DNA of 64,000 bases from Adiantum capillus-veneris (taxonomy: Eukaryota > Streptophyta > Polypodiopsida > Polypodiales > Pteridaceae). A model generated the notes under the pieces. That model did no database searches. It was not told the DNA's origin and worked only from the letters and a program-made list of their open reading frames with translations. The stretch is taken from the NCBI GenBank assembly GCA_014529385.2, contig CM043965.1:12975912-13039911 (forward strand), read 5' to 3'. Every line of letters starts with the position of its first letter. Positions within the stretch are counted from its first letter, which is position 1. The position numbers and the translations under genes were made by a program. Positions 33,301 to 43,607 of this stretch are shown piece by piece.

Positions 33301-33852
33301 ATTCTATAGTGGATAAAATAAAGCATGCTACTAGAAGATTTCTTAACTTCTTGAGTAGAGCCTGCTCCTTGATGACTCTTAGCCTTCATAGATTTTGTGC
33401 CTTATGTTTGGCCTCATGCTTTAACTGGATCCTATGTTGAGCAGCATCTACTCCATGCAATTCTATGTAGTCTTTATCAAAAAGCCTAGGAAACTTCCTT
33501 AGCACACATTTGAACTTCTGACTTTATTCCTTTGTAAGCGTTATTGGCCGCATACCTTCTAGCATCCCTTCATCTTGCACACCTTGGTTCTCTTGGGGAC
33601 CTACCTCCTCCAAGCTTGGACAAGAGATCTCTTGGTTTCTTGGCTTAAACATTACCCCCATGACGTCATGGAAGACTCCTCCTCCATAGCTCTACCACCA
33701 CTTTCTTCTTCTAAGGTGCTATTGGTCCAGTCTTCCTCCATCTCACTTTGCAATAATTCTTCATGGATCTCTTCTTGGCATTTCTCCTTCATGTCAAAGA
33801 AAACCTTCTTATGATTTTCATTCCTACAAACCAACTTTCCAGTTTTTTAATC

Positions 33853-34026
33853 CTACAAAGCTTGCATTTTCATTAGCCATGGTCTTCCCAAGATAAATGG
33901 ATAACCATTCCTCTTGGTAGACATAACATAAAAATCAACTACCTTCCTAATGTCAAAGGCCTCCACAAAGACATTTTTACAAATGCCTAAGCACCTAGCT
34001 TTGCTATTATTTTCCATTTTGACTTT
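33853..34026 (-). pseudogene. Ty3 protease C-terminal half (element H)
   Basis: Reads NVFVEAFDIRKVVDFYVMST and GYPFILGRPWLMKMQAL: the ILGRPWL motif of plant gypsy proteases. The N-terminal catalytic Asp region is missing because the frame enters copia fragment E at about 34026. Downstream, KTGKLVCRNENHKKVFFDMK and an acidic linker (33652-33834) follow. Confidence 0.78.
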
Positions 34027-34850
34027 GATCGGATGGGGACAATTACCTAATGTGGGCTTACATGATGTAACATGTTCTTGTGTCAAAGGGTGTTTGGAAT
34101 CTTGTGTAGGGCATTGATGTACTTCCTAGTTCTATGCATATAGGCAATGTTGAGGATGTTGCAGGTTTTGGTGGTAGGATTGTTGCTACTAGAGCTGTTT
34201 TGTCTACGGCCGAGCAGGCTCATTGGGATGTAAGATATATGTAGTCTCATGCATTGATTGCATTACCTGTGAAGCACACTATTACTCCTCACGTTTGTCT
34301 AGCTAAGTCTACAAAAACGTCTTGGGATTTTTTGATTGGTCTTTATGCAAGTTGCAATGAGGCTAAACTTGCATTACTACGTAAAGAGATGGAATCAAAG
34401 AATATGCATGAGGAAGATGAAATGGACACTTTCTTTACTGGTTTCAAGGTATTTCTATAGGCGAGGTCATTTTTTACAGTTCCATTGTGCAGACTGGCCA
34501 GATTCTTACTAGAATTTTGCTAGTCCTTGGAGACTCATGACCCAAGTAAATCTTGAAGTTATCAAGTTTAATGCATTATGCACATTGATGTTGGTACAGT
34601 CACTTTCCAAAAAAACAAGGCTAAACAATGTGTAGTTAAACAAGCCTTTATTGTTGCTCAAAGAAAAAGTGGCAGCAATAATGTAGCCATTTCTCATGGT
34701 TCTTTTGCGAGTGGAAAGGCACATGCTCCTAATTCTTCTACTAGCAACACTTTGTCTGGAAATTCTGGTGAAAAGGGCAAAAAGGAGATGCATTTTTATT
34801 ATTGTAAAGCTAATGATCACTTGATCAAACATCTTCAAAATTGAAGGAAA
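34026..34850 (+). pseudogene. Copia gag (fragment E)
   Basis: Frames at 34254-34460 (TSWDFLIGLYASCNEAKLAL) and 34578-34844 (SNNVAISHGSFASGK). The knuckle has lost its first Cys: YYCKANDHLIKH. Multiple frameshifts. Confidence 0.8.
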
Positions 34851-36360
34851 AAAAAGCTGGTTCCACTACAAGTGCAGCTATTGTAGAGTCTTTTATGAAA
34901 GGAGATTGTGATGATGATGTAGATGCAGAATGGGCTTTTAGTGCATGGTGCACTTATGATCCTTTTGTCTGTGATGTATGTATGTCAATTGCTACATATT
35001 ATCATGTGTGGTACTTTGACAGTGGTGCTACAAAGCACATTACCTCTCATCGTGACTTGTCTACCTCTTTTGAGGATGTCCCTCATGGGAATACAGTCAC
35101 TTGTGCTAACAATGCCTCTTATCCAGTCAAAGAAGTTGGAAATTTTGAGCTAATTGCTACAAATGTTAGTTCTTTCACACTTTATGTACCTAGGTTAAAA
35201 AAGAACCTTTTGTCTGTATCTCGACTTACTAGACTTGGTCTTGTTTGTGAAATTTCTGGATGACAGATGTATAATTCATGATCTCAGTCTTGGTGATGAA
35301 ATTGTTGCATCATGAATATTATGACGTGGGCTATATAAGCTTACTTTGTATGAAAAGTATGGGGAAAATTTTTGCAAATAGAGTTGTGGATTCAAAGGCT
35401 GTTTTAGATGCAAAACTTTGGCATGCACATTTGGGCATCTCAATCTTTCCAATTTGCTGCATTTATGGAAATCTGATATGGTTGCTTCTTTGCCACCTCT
35501 TGAAGCACCTGTAAAGCATGTTTGTGAAGGTTTTATTTTGGATAAGATGTAGCATTTGAAATTTCCAAAGGATGGTTCAATAACGACTAAGCAGATTGCA
35601 GCTTGTGCATAGTGATGTTTGTCGGCCCATGCAAACTTTTCCCTTATGCAATTACCTTTACTTCATCACTTTCATTGATGATTACTCCAAGCATGCATGG
35701 GTATATATGCTTAAAGCAAATTCTGAAGTGTTTATGTGCTTCAAGCAATATTTGGCTATGATTGAAAATGTCTCAAAATGTACTATGCTCCATTGAAATC
35801 GAGGGGGGAAGTATATGTCTCATAAATTTAATGCATTTCTATCTAGTTGTGGGATAAAATACCAACATACAACACCATATACACCTCAACAAAATGGTGT
35901 TGCTGAGAGGAAAAATAGGTCGCTTATAGAAATGGCACGATATATAATGAAAATTCAAGCTTTGCCACATTCATTTTTTCTTGAGGCTATCATGTGTGCC
36001 ACTTATGTACTTAACAAGTGTCCTACAAAAGCTTTGAGATCTATGACTCCATATGAAGCATGTCTTGATAGAAAGCCATCTATTGTTCACATGCGCATTT
36101 TTGGTTGTTTGGCTTATGCCTTGGTGCCACAAACACAACACAAAAAATTGGATGATAAGGCTATCAAATGCAATCTTGTTGGTTATAGTGTTGAAAGCAA
36201 AGGTTACAGCTTGTATCATCTGCAAACAAAGTCTATCTTGGTTACACGGGATGATGTGTTTGCGGAAGATTTTGTTTTTTCCTTGATGTCATGTACTAGA
36301 GACAACAATGTAATCTCACAGGACATTTATGAAAGTTTGTTACCTCTTTTCAACGGTTGA
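34841..36360 (+). pseudogene. Copia protease and integrase (fragment E)
   Basis: Protease: HVWYFDSGATKHITSHRD (DSG intact) around 35010. The integrase zinc region is degraded (CEGFILDK, Cys to Phe). The core is in pieces: LVHSDVCRPMQ (35600), then a 181-codon open frame 35815-36360 with [20 protein letters not shown] and the complete C-terminal domain (CLDRKPSIVHMRIFGCLAYA). Confidence 0.83.
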
Positions 36361-36379
36361 AATTTGAATGTAAATTCAA

Positions 36380-37573
36380 ATGAGGCAAATGTACAGCCTA
36401 TGGGGGTTTCTAAAGTCTATTACTGATGCAAATGTACATGACATACTTGCTATGCATCTTATGCATCAGATTGTTATGCTTTTCTTGTTTCTAGCTTATG
36501 CGATGTTGAGGAACCTTTGTCTTTTGATGAAGCACAAAATCCAAAAAATTGGATGGCTTCCATGCAATCAAAATATGATGCACTTATAGAAAATGACACA
36601 TGGACTTTATGTGATTTGCCTCCTAGCAAAAAGTCCATTGGTAGAAAGTGGGTTTACAAGTTGAACCGTAAGCCAGATAGTGAGATTGATTGCTATGAGG
36701 CTTGACTTGTTGCAAAAGTTTAAGCACAACAAAAAAGCATAGATTATGAAGAGAATTTTTCTCCTACTTGTCGTATGACTACTGTGCATTTTCTACGTGC
36801 ATTGGCATCTCATTTTGGTTGGGATGTACATCAATCAAATAGTGTTACTGCTTTCTTGAATTGTGACATATTTGAGAAATTTTATGTAGCACAGCCTCGT
36901 GGTTTTGTCAAGAAAGGACAAGAGGATAAAGTGTGCAAATGTAAGAAATCTTTATATGGTCTCCTTGTGCTTGGTATGAGAAAGCTGACACTCATTTCGT
37001 TAAACTCGGCTTTTGTAATAGTCCAACAGAAAGCACATTGTGTGTAAAGCATGAGGGCAATGTACTTCTCATCGTTGTGCTATATGTGGATGATTTGATG
37101 ATCACCAGTCCAAATAAGGCACATATTGCTAAATTTAAGGCTGATTTGGATTCTACTTTCAAGATGAAATATTTGGGGCTTTTGCATCATTACATGCGCA
37201 TACAGTTTCAGCAATGTGATGGTGGTATGTCAAACAAGTTAGATAGAGACATTGCTATATAGGTTTGGACTTGAGGATTGCAAGCCTATTGCCACTCCCA
37301 TGGAAACAAGTTTGAAATTAAGTCTTCATGATGCTCATGAACTTGCCAATGTCACTCTTTACCAAAAATGCTACTGGATGCCTTATTTATGTATGCAACA
37401 TGAGGCTAGATATTCAATTTTTAGTCTCACATGTCAGCAAATTTATGCACCGCCTAGGGTCTAAGCATTGACATGCTATCAAGTGGATCTTTTGCTACTT
37501 GAGTGGCACATCTTGGGTTGTTTTATCCCAAGGGGGGGGTCATTGTCTTCAAATTTATATGCTTTTTTGGGCA
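36380..37573 (+). pseudogene. Copia reverse transcriptase and partial RNase H (fragment E)
   Basis: FDEAQNPKNWMASMQSKYDA, KWVYKLNRKPDSEID, GWDVHQSNSVTAFLNCD, VVLYVDDLMITSPN (YVDD box), GLEDCKPIATPMETSLKLSL. Five or more frame breaks, and the RNase H start is lost near 37573. Confidence 0.83.
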
Positions 37574-37603
37574 CACGTATTTTCTTGACCTAATTGACAT
37601 ACA

Positions 37604-37775
37604 CACTACCAAAATTGCTCCCTGTGTGCCGTGGCGCACAGGGACTTTTTTGCCCCGTTCGACCCCGCGGGCGCCGCCGATGCGTTACCAGGTCTTGTTG
37701 ATATCGTACGCCCCCCCGTTCGCCCTGTTTCACAAAAGAATCATCGAGACGCGCCCCCCGACCGCCTAGTGGCTG
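37604..37775. mobile_element. CACTA-type transposon terminus (candidate)
   Basis: Starts CACTACCAAAATTGCTCC, followed by the near-perfect palindrome CCCTGTGTGCC/GT/GGCGCACAGGG and a G+C-rich subterminal tract (to about 37770) quite unlike its A+T-rich surroundings. This is the look of a plant CACTA end. The opposite inverted end was not found. Confidence 0.42.
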
Positions 37776-37981
37776 CATGTTTGAGGTTTTGTGCATGTGT
37801 GTGCATTGGGTGACGAGCCAAGCGCCGTGGTGGTCAACTTAAATTTATCCAACAATTCAAAAACTTATAAAAAACAACGTACAAATTAAAATTGAACATT
37901 TGCATAGAATGGTAGAAATTCACCATTTTATATTACAGAGAAAGATTACAAATCTCATGAAGAGAGAGTACATCGGATAAA

Positions 37982-38225
37982 CTACATCTTATGAAGGCAT
38001 CCTTCATCTCTTAAATTGAGTGCTAATGCTAAATCCATATTTTTTAATGTTACACGCTTGGCATGCGCCATACAGGAGACGCCATCCTAAAAAAGCTACA
38101 CATAAATATCTTCGGCAACATCTTGTAGGGGCAGTATATTTGTGCATTTTATTATTGTAACAAAGTCCCTATATTCATCTATCATCTCTCTCCCCGCCCG
38201 AGAGAAGGCCGCTTTAGGTATGATT
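37982..38225 (-). pseudogene. Histone H3-like (CENH3-like) pseudogene, C-terminal part
   Basis: Second half of the H3 fold, on the far side of copia C. In the frame that continues from 43431 it reads IIPKAAFSRAGREMIDEYRD, then LQDVAEDIYV, two TAG codons at positions where H3 proteins have Glu/Gln (V*LF*D), CMAHAKRVTLKNMDLALALN and RDEG, and stops at 37982-37984. HAKRVT and the L.LA.. helix are H3 alpha-3 landmarks. The diverged alpha-1/alpha-2 and the tail context suggest the centromeric variant or a novel H3-like protein rather than canonical H3. Two internal stops make it a pseudogene. Confidence 0.75.
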
Positions 38226-38453
38226 TGTTGGAATTAGGGTTGCAAAGAAACGAACACAGCTTGGAGAAGACGAAGGAAGCTCAATACACGCAATAGAGAG
38301 TGTTTTACTTAGTGTGCAATGGAAAGATAGATAGCCCTAGAGTGATGGGCGTATATACAATTCTCGGGGGAAAAAACCTCCTAAAGAGGGAAAAAATGCC
38401 CCGGCGGTCCTAGTGAAGTTCACACACATCACTAACACATGTATATGGTAACA
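38226..38453 (-). repeat. 3' LTR of copia copy C (228 bp)
   Basis: tgttgg...ggtaaca, preceded on the left by tgatt. Confidence 0.94.
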
Positions 38454-38465
38454 AATCCCCCCTGG
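38454..38465 (-). promoter_or_regulatory. Polypurine tract of copy C
   Basis: Minus strand CCAGGGGGGATT directly upstream of the 3' LTR. The same tract is seen in copy D (TAGGGGGGATT). Confidence 0.85.
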
Positions 38466-38528
38466 AGTGATGCGGTGAACAAGAGCTGGCACATGAGTAA
38501 AGGGAAGCGCCACGCCCTACAGACATGA

Positions 38529-39421
38529 TCAGTCCACAAAGAGGAGTAAACCCAAAGCTTTGCGGAAAGCTTCAAGCTTCTCACGAGACAATGCCTTTGT
38601 GAAAAGATCTGCAAGGTTGTCCTGTGTTGGCACATAAGCCAAGCTGATCTCTCCTGAAGAGCCTCTCCCTGACATAGTGGTAATGCACCTCAATGTGCTT
38701 TGTGCGAGCATGAAAAACTGGGTTCCTCGCAACTACCAATGCGCTCTGACTGTCAGTGTAGATAGTGTTGGCAGTGTCCTGTCCGACACCCAAATCAGCC
38801 ATAAGGTGTCTGAGCCATACACACTCAACCGTAGCTGTGAAGACTGCCCTTGTACTCATCCTCACAACTCGAAGTGGCCACAGTAGGTTTCTTCTTTCTC
38901 AACCATGATATACATGAACTGCCAAGCATGAAACAAAAACCACTTGTGGACACTCGCGTGTCAAAACAACCAGCCCAATCTGAGTCTGAAAAAGCATGTA
39001 AGTTTGGCTGCAATGATCCCCCCTTGGGACAAAACAAGCCAAGATGTAAAGTGCCACTAAGGTAGTGGAAAATCCTCTTGACATCCTGCCAATGCTTAGA
39101 CCCTAGGCTATGCATAAATCTATTGACCTGTGAGACTACAAATTGAATATCTGGCCTCGTGTTGCATACATAAATGAGGCAGCCAACAGAAGTTTGGTAA
39201 AGAGTGACATCAACAGGATCGCCAGCATCATGTAGACTCAACTTCAAACATGTTTCCATGGGAGTGGCAATAGGTTTACAATCCTCAAGTCCAAACATAC
39301 ATAGCAATGTCTCTAGGTAACTTTTCTGACACAAGGCAATACCACCATCACACTGCTTAAACTCTACACCAAAGTAATGATGCAACAGCCCCAAATATTT
39401 CATCTTGAAAGTAGCATTCAA
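38529..39421 (-). pseudogene. Copia RT thumb and RNase H (copy C)
   Basis: FKMKYLGLLHHYFGVEFKQC, then RNase H: FSDSDWAGCFDTR (Asp), SSCEDEYKG (Glu). There a one-base deletion shifts the frame, and the rest continues as TATVECVWLRHLMADLGVG, YTDSQSALVVARNPVFHA (Asp) and LAYVPTQDNLADLFTKALSR. The identical frameshift is present in copy D. The C-terminal part also has a small deletion near 38660. Confidence 0.88.
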
Positions 39422-40326
39422 ATCAGCCTTAAATGTCTCTCATTTGGTCCAGTGATCAGCAAATCATCAACATAAAGAACCACAATGAGAAGTACATCAC
39501 CCTCACACTTTACATACAATGTGCTTTCTGTTGGACTGTTACGAAAGTCTTGTTTCACCAAATGAGTGTCAGCTTTCTCATACCACGCACGAGGAGATTG
39601 CTTCAACCCATACAAAGCCTTCTTACATTTGCACACTTTGTCCTCTTGTCCTTTTATGACAAACCGCGAGGCTTCGTTACATAAACTTCCTCAAATATGT
39701 CACCATTCAAGAAAGCAGTAACAATGTCTGATTGATGTACATCCCAACCAAAATGAGCTGCCAATGCACATAGAAAACACACAGTAGTCATCTATGCCTT
39801 TTTGTTGTGCATAACCCTTTGCAACAAGTCGATCCTTATGGCGATCAATCTCACCATCCGGCTTGCGTTTCAACTTGTAAACCCACTTCGTACCAATGGC
39901 CTTTTTTTCAGGAGGCAAATCACATAAAGTCCATGTTTCATTTTCTATGAGTGCAGCATATTCTGATTGCATGGCAGCCATCCAATTTTCTGAATTCTGT
40001 GCTTCATCAAAAGACAGAGGCTCCTCAACATCATGTAAGCTAGACACAACCAAAGCATAACAATCTGATGCATAAGATGCATGGTGAGAGCCTGAACGAG
40101 TACGACTAGACAAAGGTGCATCCAATTTACTGTCACGCAAAGTGTGCACCAGCCATTTTGGCATACCTCCAGCCTGCTCATTTTCAGCCCTTTCCTCATT
40201 AAGTACATCATGTACATCTCCATCAGTAATAGGCTGATCTAGAACATTTTCAAAAACCCCCATAGGCTGTACATTTTCCTCATTAAAACTTACATTCGTA
40301 TTTCCACCACCAAAAAGAGGCAACAA
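39418..40326 (-). pseudogene. Copia reverse transcriptase (copy C), broken
   Basis: Acidic linker (MLPLFGGGNTNVSFNEENV), then FDEAQNSENWMAAMQSEYAA, KWVYKLKRKPDGEIDRHKDR. A deletion of about 30 bp near 39792 removes the segment before CFL. Later VVLYVDDLLITGPNERH (YVDD intact) is followed by a deletion of about 10 bp near 39433. Confidence 0.87.
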
Positions 40327-40349
40327 AGTGTCATAAATGTCCTCTGAGC

Positions 40350-41116
40350 TTACATTATTGTCTCTAGTACATGAAACAAGGGCTGAACAGAATCTTCCAC
40401 AAACACTACATCCCGAGAAATCAGAATACGTTTTGTTTGCGGATGATACAACTTGTAACCTTTGCTTTCAGCACTATAACCAACAAAAATACATTTGACA
40501 GCCTTATCATCCAATTTTCTGCGCTGCACTTGTGGCACCAAAGCATATGCCAAATAGCCAAAAACACGCATGTGCTCAATAGAAGGCTTTCTATCATGCC
40601 ATGCTTCATATGGAGTAGTAGACTGCAAAGCTTTTGTAGGACACTTGTTAAGTACATAAGTGGCACACATGATGGCCTCAAGCCAAAAAGAATGCGGCAA
40701 AGCTTGACTTTTGACCATACATCGTGCCATTTCCGTCAGTGACCTGTTTCTCCTCTCAGCAACACCATTTTGTTGAGGTGTATAAAGCACTGTACATTTG
40801 TGTTTTATCCCACGACTAGCCAGAAATGCATTAAATTCATGACACATATACTCCCCCCCTCGATCGGAATGGAGGGTGCCCATAGTACATTTCGAGACAT
40901 TTTCAGCCATAGCCAGAAATTGTTTGAAGCACTAGTACATTTCGAGACATATTCAGCCATAGCCAGAAATTGTTTGAAGCACATAAAAACTTCGGACTTC
41001 GCTTTAAGAAGAAATACCCATGCATGCCTGGAGTAATCATCAATGAAAGTCACGAAGTACAGGTAATTGCCCAAGGACGGAGTTTGCATGGGCCCAAAAA
41101 ACATCACTATGCACAA
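40350..41116 (-). pseudogene. Copia integrase (copy C)
   Basis: Core with IVMFFGPMQ (the first Asp region, HSDVCGPM, is damaged), [44 protein letters not shown] (Glu). The C-terminal domain is complete down to 40350. A 50-bp tandem duplication at 40884-40983 sits between the two halves. Confidence 0.87.
40884..40983. repeat. 50-bp tandem duplication in integrase of copy C
   Basis: agtacatttcgagacat...gtttgaagcact repeats at 40934. Copies A and B carry a single copy at the equivalent place, and copy D has a deletion there. Confidence 0.92.
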
Positions 41117-41140
41117 GCTACAACCTGCATGTGGCCCGAA

Positions 41141-41750
41141 CTAAACCATCCTTTGCAAATTTAGAACGTACATTTTACCCAAAATACAACCTTTACAAAC
41201 ATGTTTGGCAGGTGCTTCAAGAGGCGGCAAAGAAGAAACCATATTAGATTCCTGCAAACGTAGCAAACTCGCAAAATTCAGATGACCAAAACTTGCATGC
41301 CAAAGTTTTGCATCTGAAATAGCCCTTGAATCTGCAACAGCTTTTGCAAAATTTTGTCCACACTTGTCATACAAAGTGAGCTTATACAACCCACAGAACA
41401 AAAGGCCAGATGCAACAATTTCATCACCAAAACTGAGATCATGAACTGTACATCTGTCATCCACAAATTTGACTACAAGTCCAAGTCTAGCAAGTGCGGA
41501 TACAGACTAGAGATTCTTCTTGATCCCAAGTACATAAAGTGCATCAACAAGTGTGAAAGAACTGCCATTAGCAGCAGTAAGCACAATCTTTCCAACTCCC
41601 TGAATTGGATAAGAGGCATTGTTGGCACAAGTGACTGAATTCCCATGAGGGACAGACTCGAGAGAGGTAAACAATTCACGATGTGAGGTAATGTGCTTTT
41701 TAGCACCACTGTCTAAGTACCACACATGTGAATCTGCAGCAACTGACAAG
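41141..41750 (-). pseudogene. Copia protease and integrase N-terminus (copy C)
   Basis: Protease with DSG changed in context (WYLDSGAKKHI). The GAG-pre region reads LWHASFGHLNFASLLRLQES and the zinc pair is intact (CKGCILGK, unlike A and B). A stop near 41509 and frame changes interrupt it. Confidence 0.85.
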
Positions 41751-42821
41751 CATGCATCATGGATAGCCGGATTGTAAGTGCACTCTGTGCTAAAAGCACA
41801 TTCTACATCAACATCAGCATCACAGTCTCCTTTCACAGAAGACTCAACAATGGCTGCATTTGTAGTGGAACTAGTATTTGTTGTGGAACCACCCTCTTTC
41901 TTCTTAGCCTCTTTGGCCTTCAACTTAGGACACGACTTTATCAAGTGATCATTAGCCTGTCAATAATGGCAACGCATCTTCTTTTTACCCTTATCACCAG
42001 AATTGCCAGACGAAGTGCTGCCAGCAGAAGCATTAGGAACATAAGTTTTGCCACTCGCAGCAGAACCATAAGAAGTGGCTGCATTGTTGTTACCACCCTT
42101 TCTTTGAGAAGCAATAAAAGCCTGTTCAATTGCACCTTGTCTAGTCCTGTTTTTTCTGGAAAGCGACTCTTGCAATAGCAATGTGCATAATGCATCAAAC
42201 TTGACAACTTCTAGATTTCCTTGGGTCATAAGTCTCCAAGTACTAGCAAAAGTCTGGTAAGAACTTGGTAAGGTATCAAGAACAGTCTGCACAAGGGAAC
42301 TATCTAAAATGACTTCACCTGCAGAAATAAGCTGCTCATTGATATCCTTGACACTAGCAAGGAAAGTGTCCATGTCATCTTCCTCATGCATGATCTTTTA
42401 CTCCAGCTCTTTACGCAGCAAAGCAATTTTAGCCTCATTTGCAACTTGCATAAAGACCAGCCAAAATATCCCAAGCCTGTTTTTCAGATTTTGCTGAACG
42501 GATGTGAGGAACAATGTTGCACTTCACAGACAACGCAATCAATGCATGAGCCTGTGCATCCTTTACATCCCAACGAGCTTGTTCTACCGTAGGCAAAACA
42601 ACTCTAACAGCAGCAATCCTTGCAGCAAGACCTGCAACATCCTCAACATCGCCTACATCCTCAGAACTAGGACGTACATCAATGCCCTGCACAATGTTCC
42701 AGACGCCCTTTGACACAAGAACATGTTGCATCATATGAGCCCACATAGGGTAGTTGTCCCCATCCAACCTGTCCTCAGCAGCAAACGTCTTGAACACATC
42801 TGTGTTGTTGTTGTCAGCCAT
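41751..42821 (-). pseudogene. Copia gag (copy C)
   Basis: Starts at ATG ending 42821 (MADNNNTDVFKTFAAEDRLD). Frame breaks near 42440 and at a TAA near 42399. In the zinc knuckle the second Cys codon is a TGA stop (CHY*QANDHLIKSC). N-terminal 130 residues otherwise well kept. Confidence 0.86.
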
Positions 42822-43188
42822 GGTAAATGATGCACCTGATGGTAAATGTTGCACCTGATGTGAAAATTGCCCGAAAATAGGAGAAACGGAGCGGGAACAA
42901 CACGTGCTATATAGCACAAACCGTAGAAGACTATAAGGCACCTCTTATGCAAAAAACGGCACTGACAAAAATTCTGCACAAAATGACGAAATTTCCTGTG
43001 CAGACCTGCCTGTAGTGGAAACGGAGGCCGAAATGAGCCCAAATCAAAAATCTGAGCAGACCTGGCTCTATGAGTTTTTCCAAAGTTTTTGTCGACCTAC
43101 GAACGCTTGCCAAAGCTCACTGAAATCGGAGAAAGTGAGGAGGCGTGTACTGGAGCAGTTGGCCACTAAGCCCGGGAGGACGCAACCT

Positions 43189-43200
43189 GCTCTGATACCA
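43189..43200 (-). promoter_or_regulatory. Primer binding site of copy C
   Basis: TGGTATCAGAGC on the minus strand, two bases from the 5' LTR. Confidence 0.92.
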
Positions 43201-43202
43201 AT

Positions 43203-43429
43203 TGTTGGAATTAGGGTTGCAAAGAAACACACACAGCTTGGAGAAGATGAAGGAAGTTCAAGACACACAATAGAGAGTTTTTTACTTAGTGTGCAATGGA
43301 AAGATAGATAGCCCTAGATTGATGGGCGTATATACAATGCTCGGGGGGAAAAACCTCCTAAAGAGGGAAAAAATGCCCCGGCGGTCCTAGTGTGTTCACA
43401 CACATCACTACCACATGTATATGGTAACA
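43203..43429 (-). repeat. 5' LTR of copia copy C (227 bp)
   Basis: tgttgg...ggtaaca, followed by target duplication tgatt. Confidence 0.95.
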
Positions 43430-43430
43430 T

Positions 43431-43607
43431 GATTGGCTCAGTGCTCTTTTTATATTTTCTAATCTCACGCAGAGGCACTGTGCCTGGCCTCCATCTCCGT
43501 CTTTTTTGTGTAATTGGTCGTGGTGGAGGAGCCGCTTGCCTGGCCCATTGAGGAGGATCATCTTTATAATTTTTTCCTCCTCTCCTCTTGGGTTTGTTGC
43601 TCTTCAA
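43431..43607 (-). pseudogene. Histone H3-like (CENH3-like) pseudogene, N-terminal part of the fold
   Basis: Minus strand, ending where copia C inserted. Reads DDPPQWARQAAPPPRPITQK then RRRWRPGTVPLREIRKYKKS and TEPI. (R)RWRPGTVALREIR+YQKST is the hallmark of the H3 alpha-N helix; the Trp in RRWRPGT (canonical H3 has Tyr) is the form seen in many plant CENH3 proteins. Codon phase is kept across the insertion when one tgatt copy and C are removed, and the frame continues at 38225. Plant CENH3 genes normally have introns in the fold; none is visible here, so this could be a retrocopy. Confidence 0.78.

Larger units (their letters stand above)
34026..37573 (+). mobile_element. Ty1/copia fragment E, old relative of copies A-D
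   Basis: Plus-strand, opposite to A-D. Similarity to the family starts inside gag (gatggggacaattacctaat) and ends inside RNase H. There are no LTRs, primer site or polypurine tract. It is clearly more diverged than A-D and riddled with stops and indels. The left edge abuts the protease of Ty3 element H, the right edge a CACTA-like terminus at 37604. Confidence 0.88.
38226..43429 (-). mobile_element. Complete Ty1/copia element copy C with TSD
   Basis: 5.2 kb, LTRs at 38226-38453 and 43203-43429, and a perfect target duplication tgatt (38221-38225 and 43430-43434). Primer site at 43189-43200, polypurine tract at 38454-38465. All genes present in order but broken. About a dozen differences between the two LTRs by eye, so not a very recent insertion. 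It interrupts the histone H3-like gene. Confidence 0.96.

Noticed and set aside
37631-37813. G+C-rich ORF as a gene of foreign origin
   Set aside because: Better explained as the subterminal region of a CACTA-like element; no codon-level or domain support.
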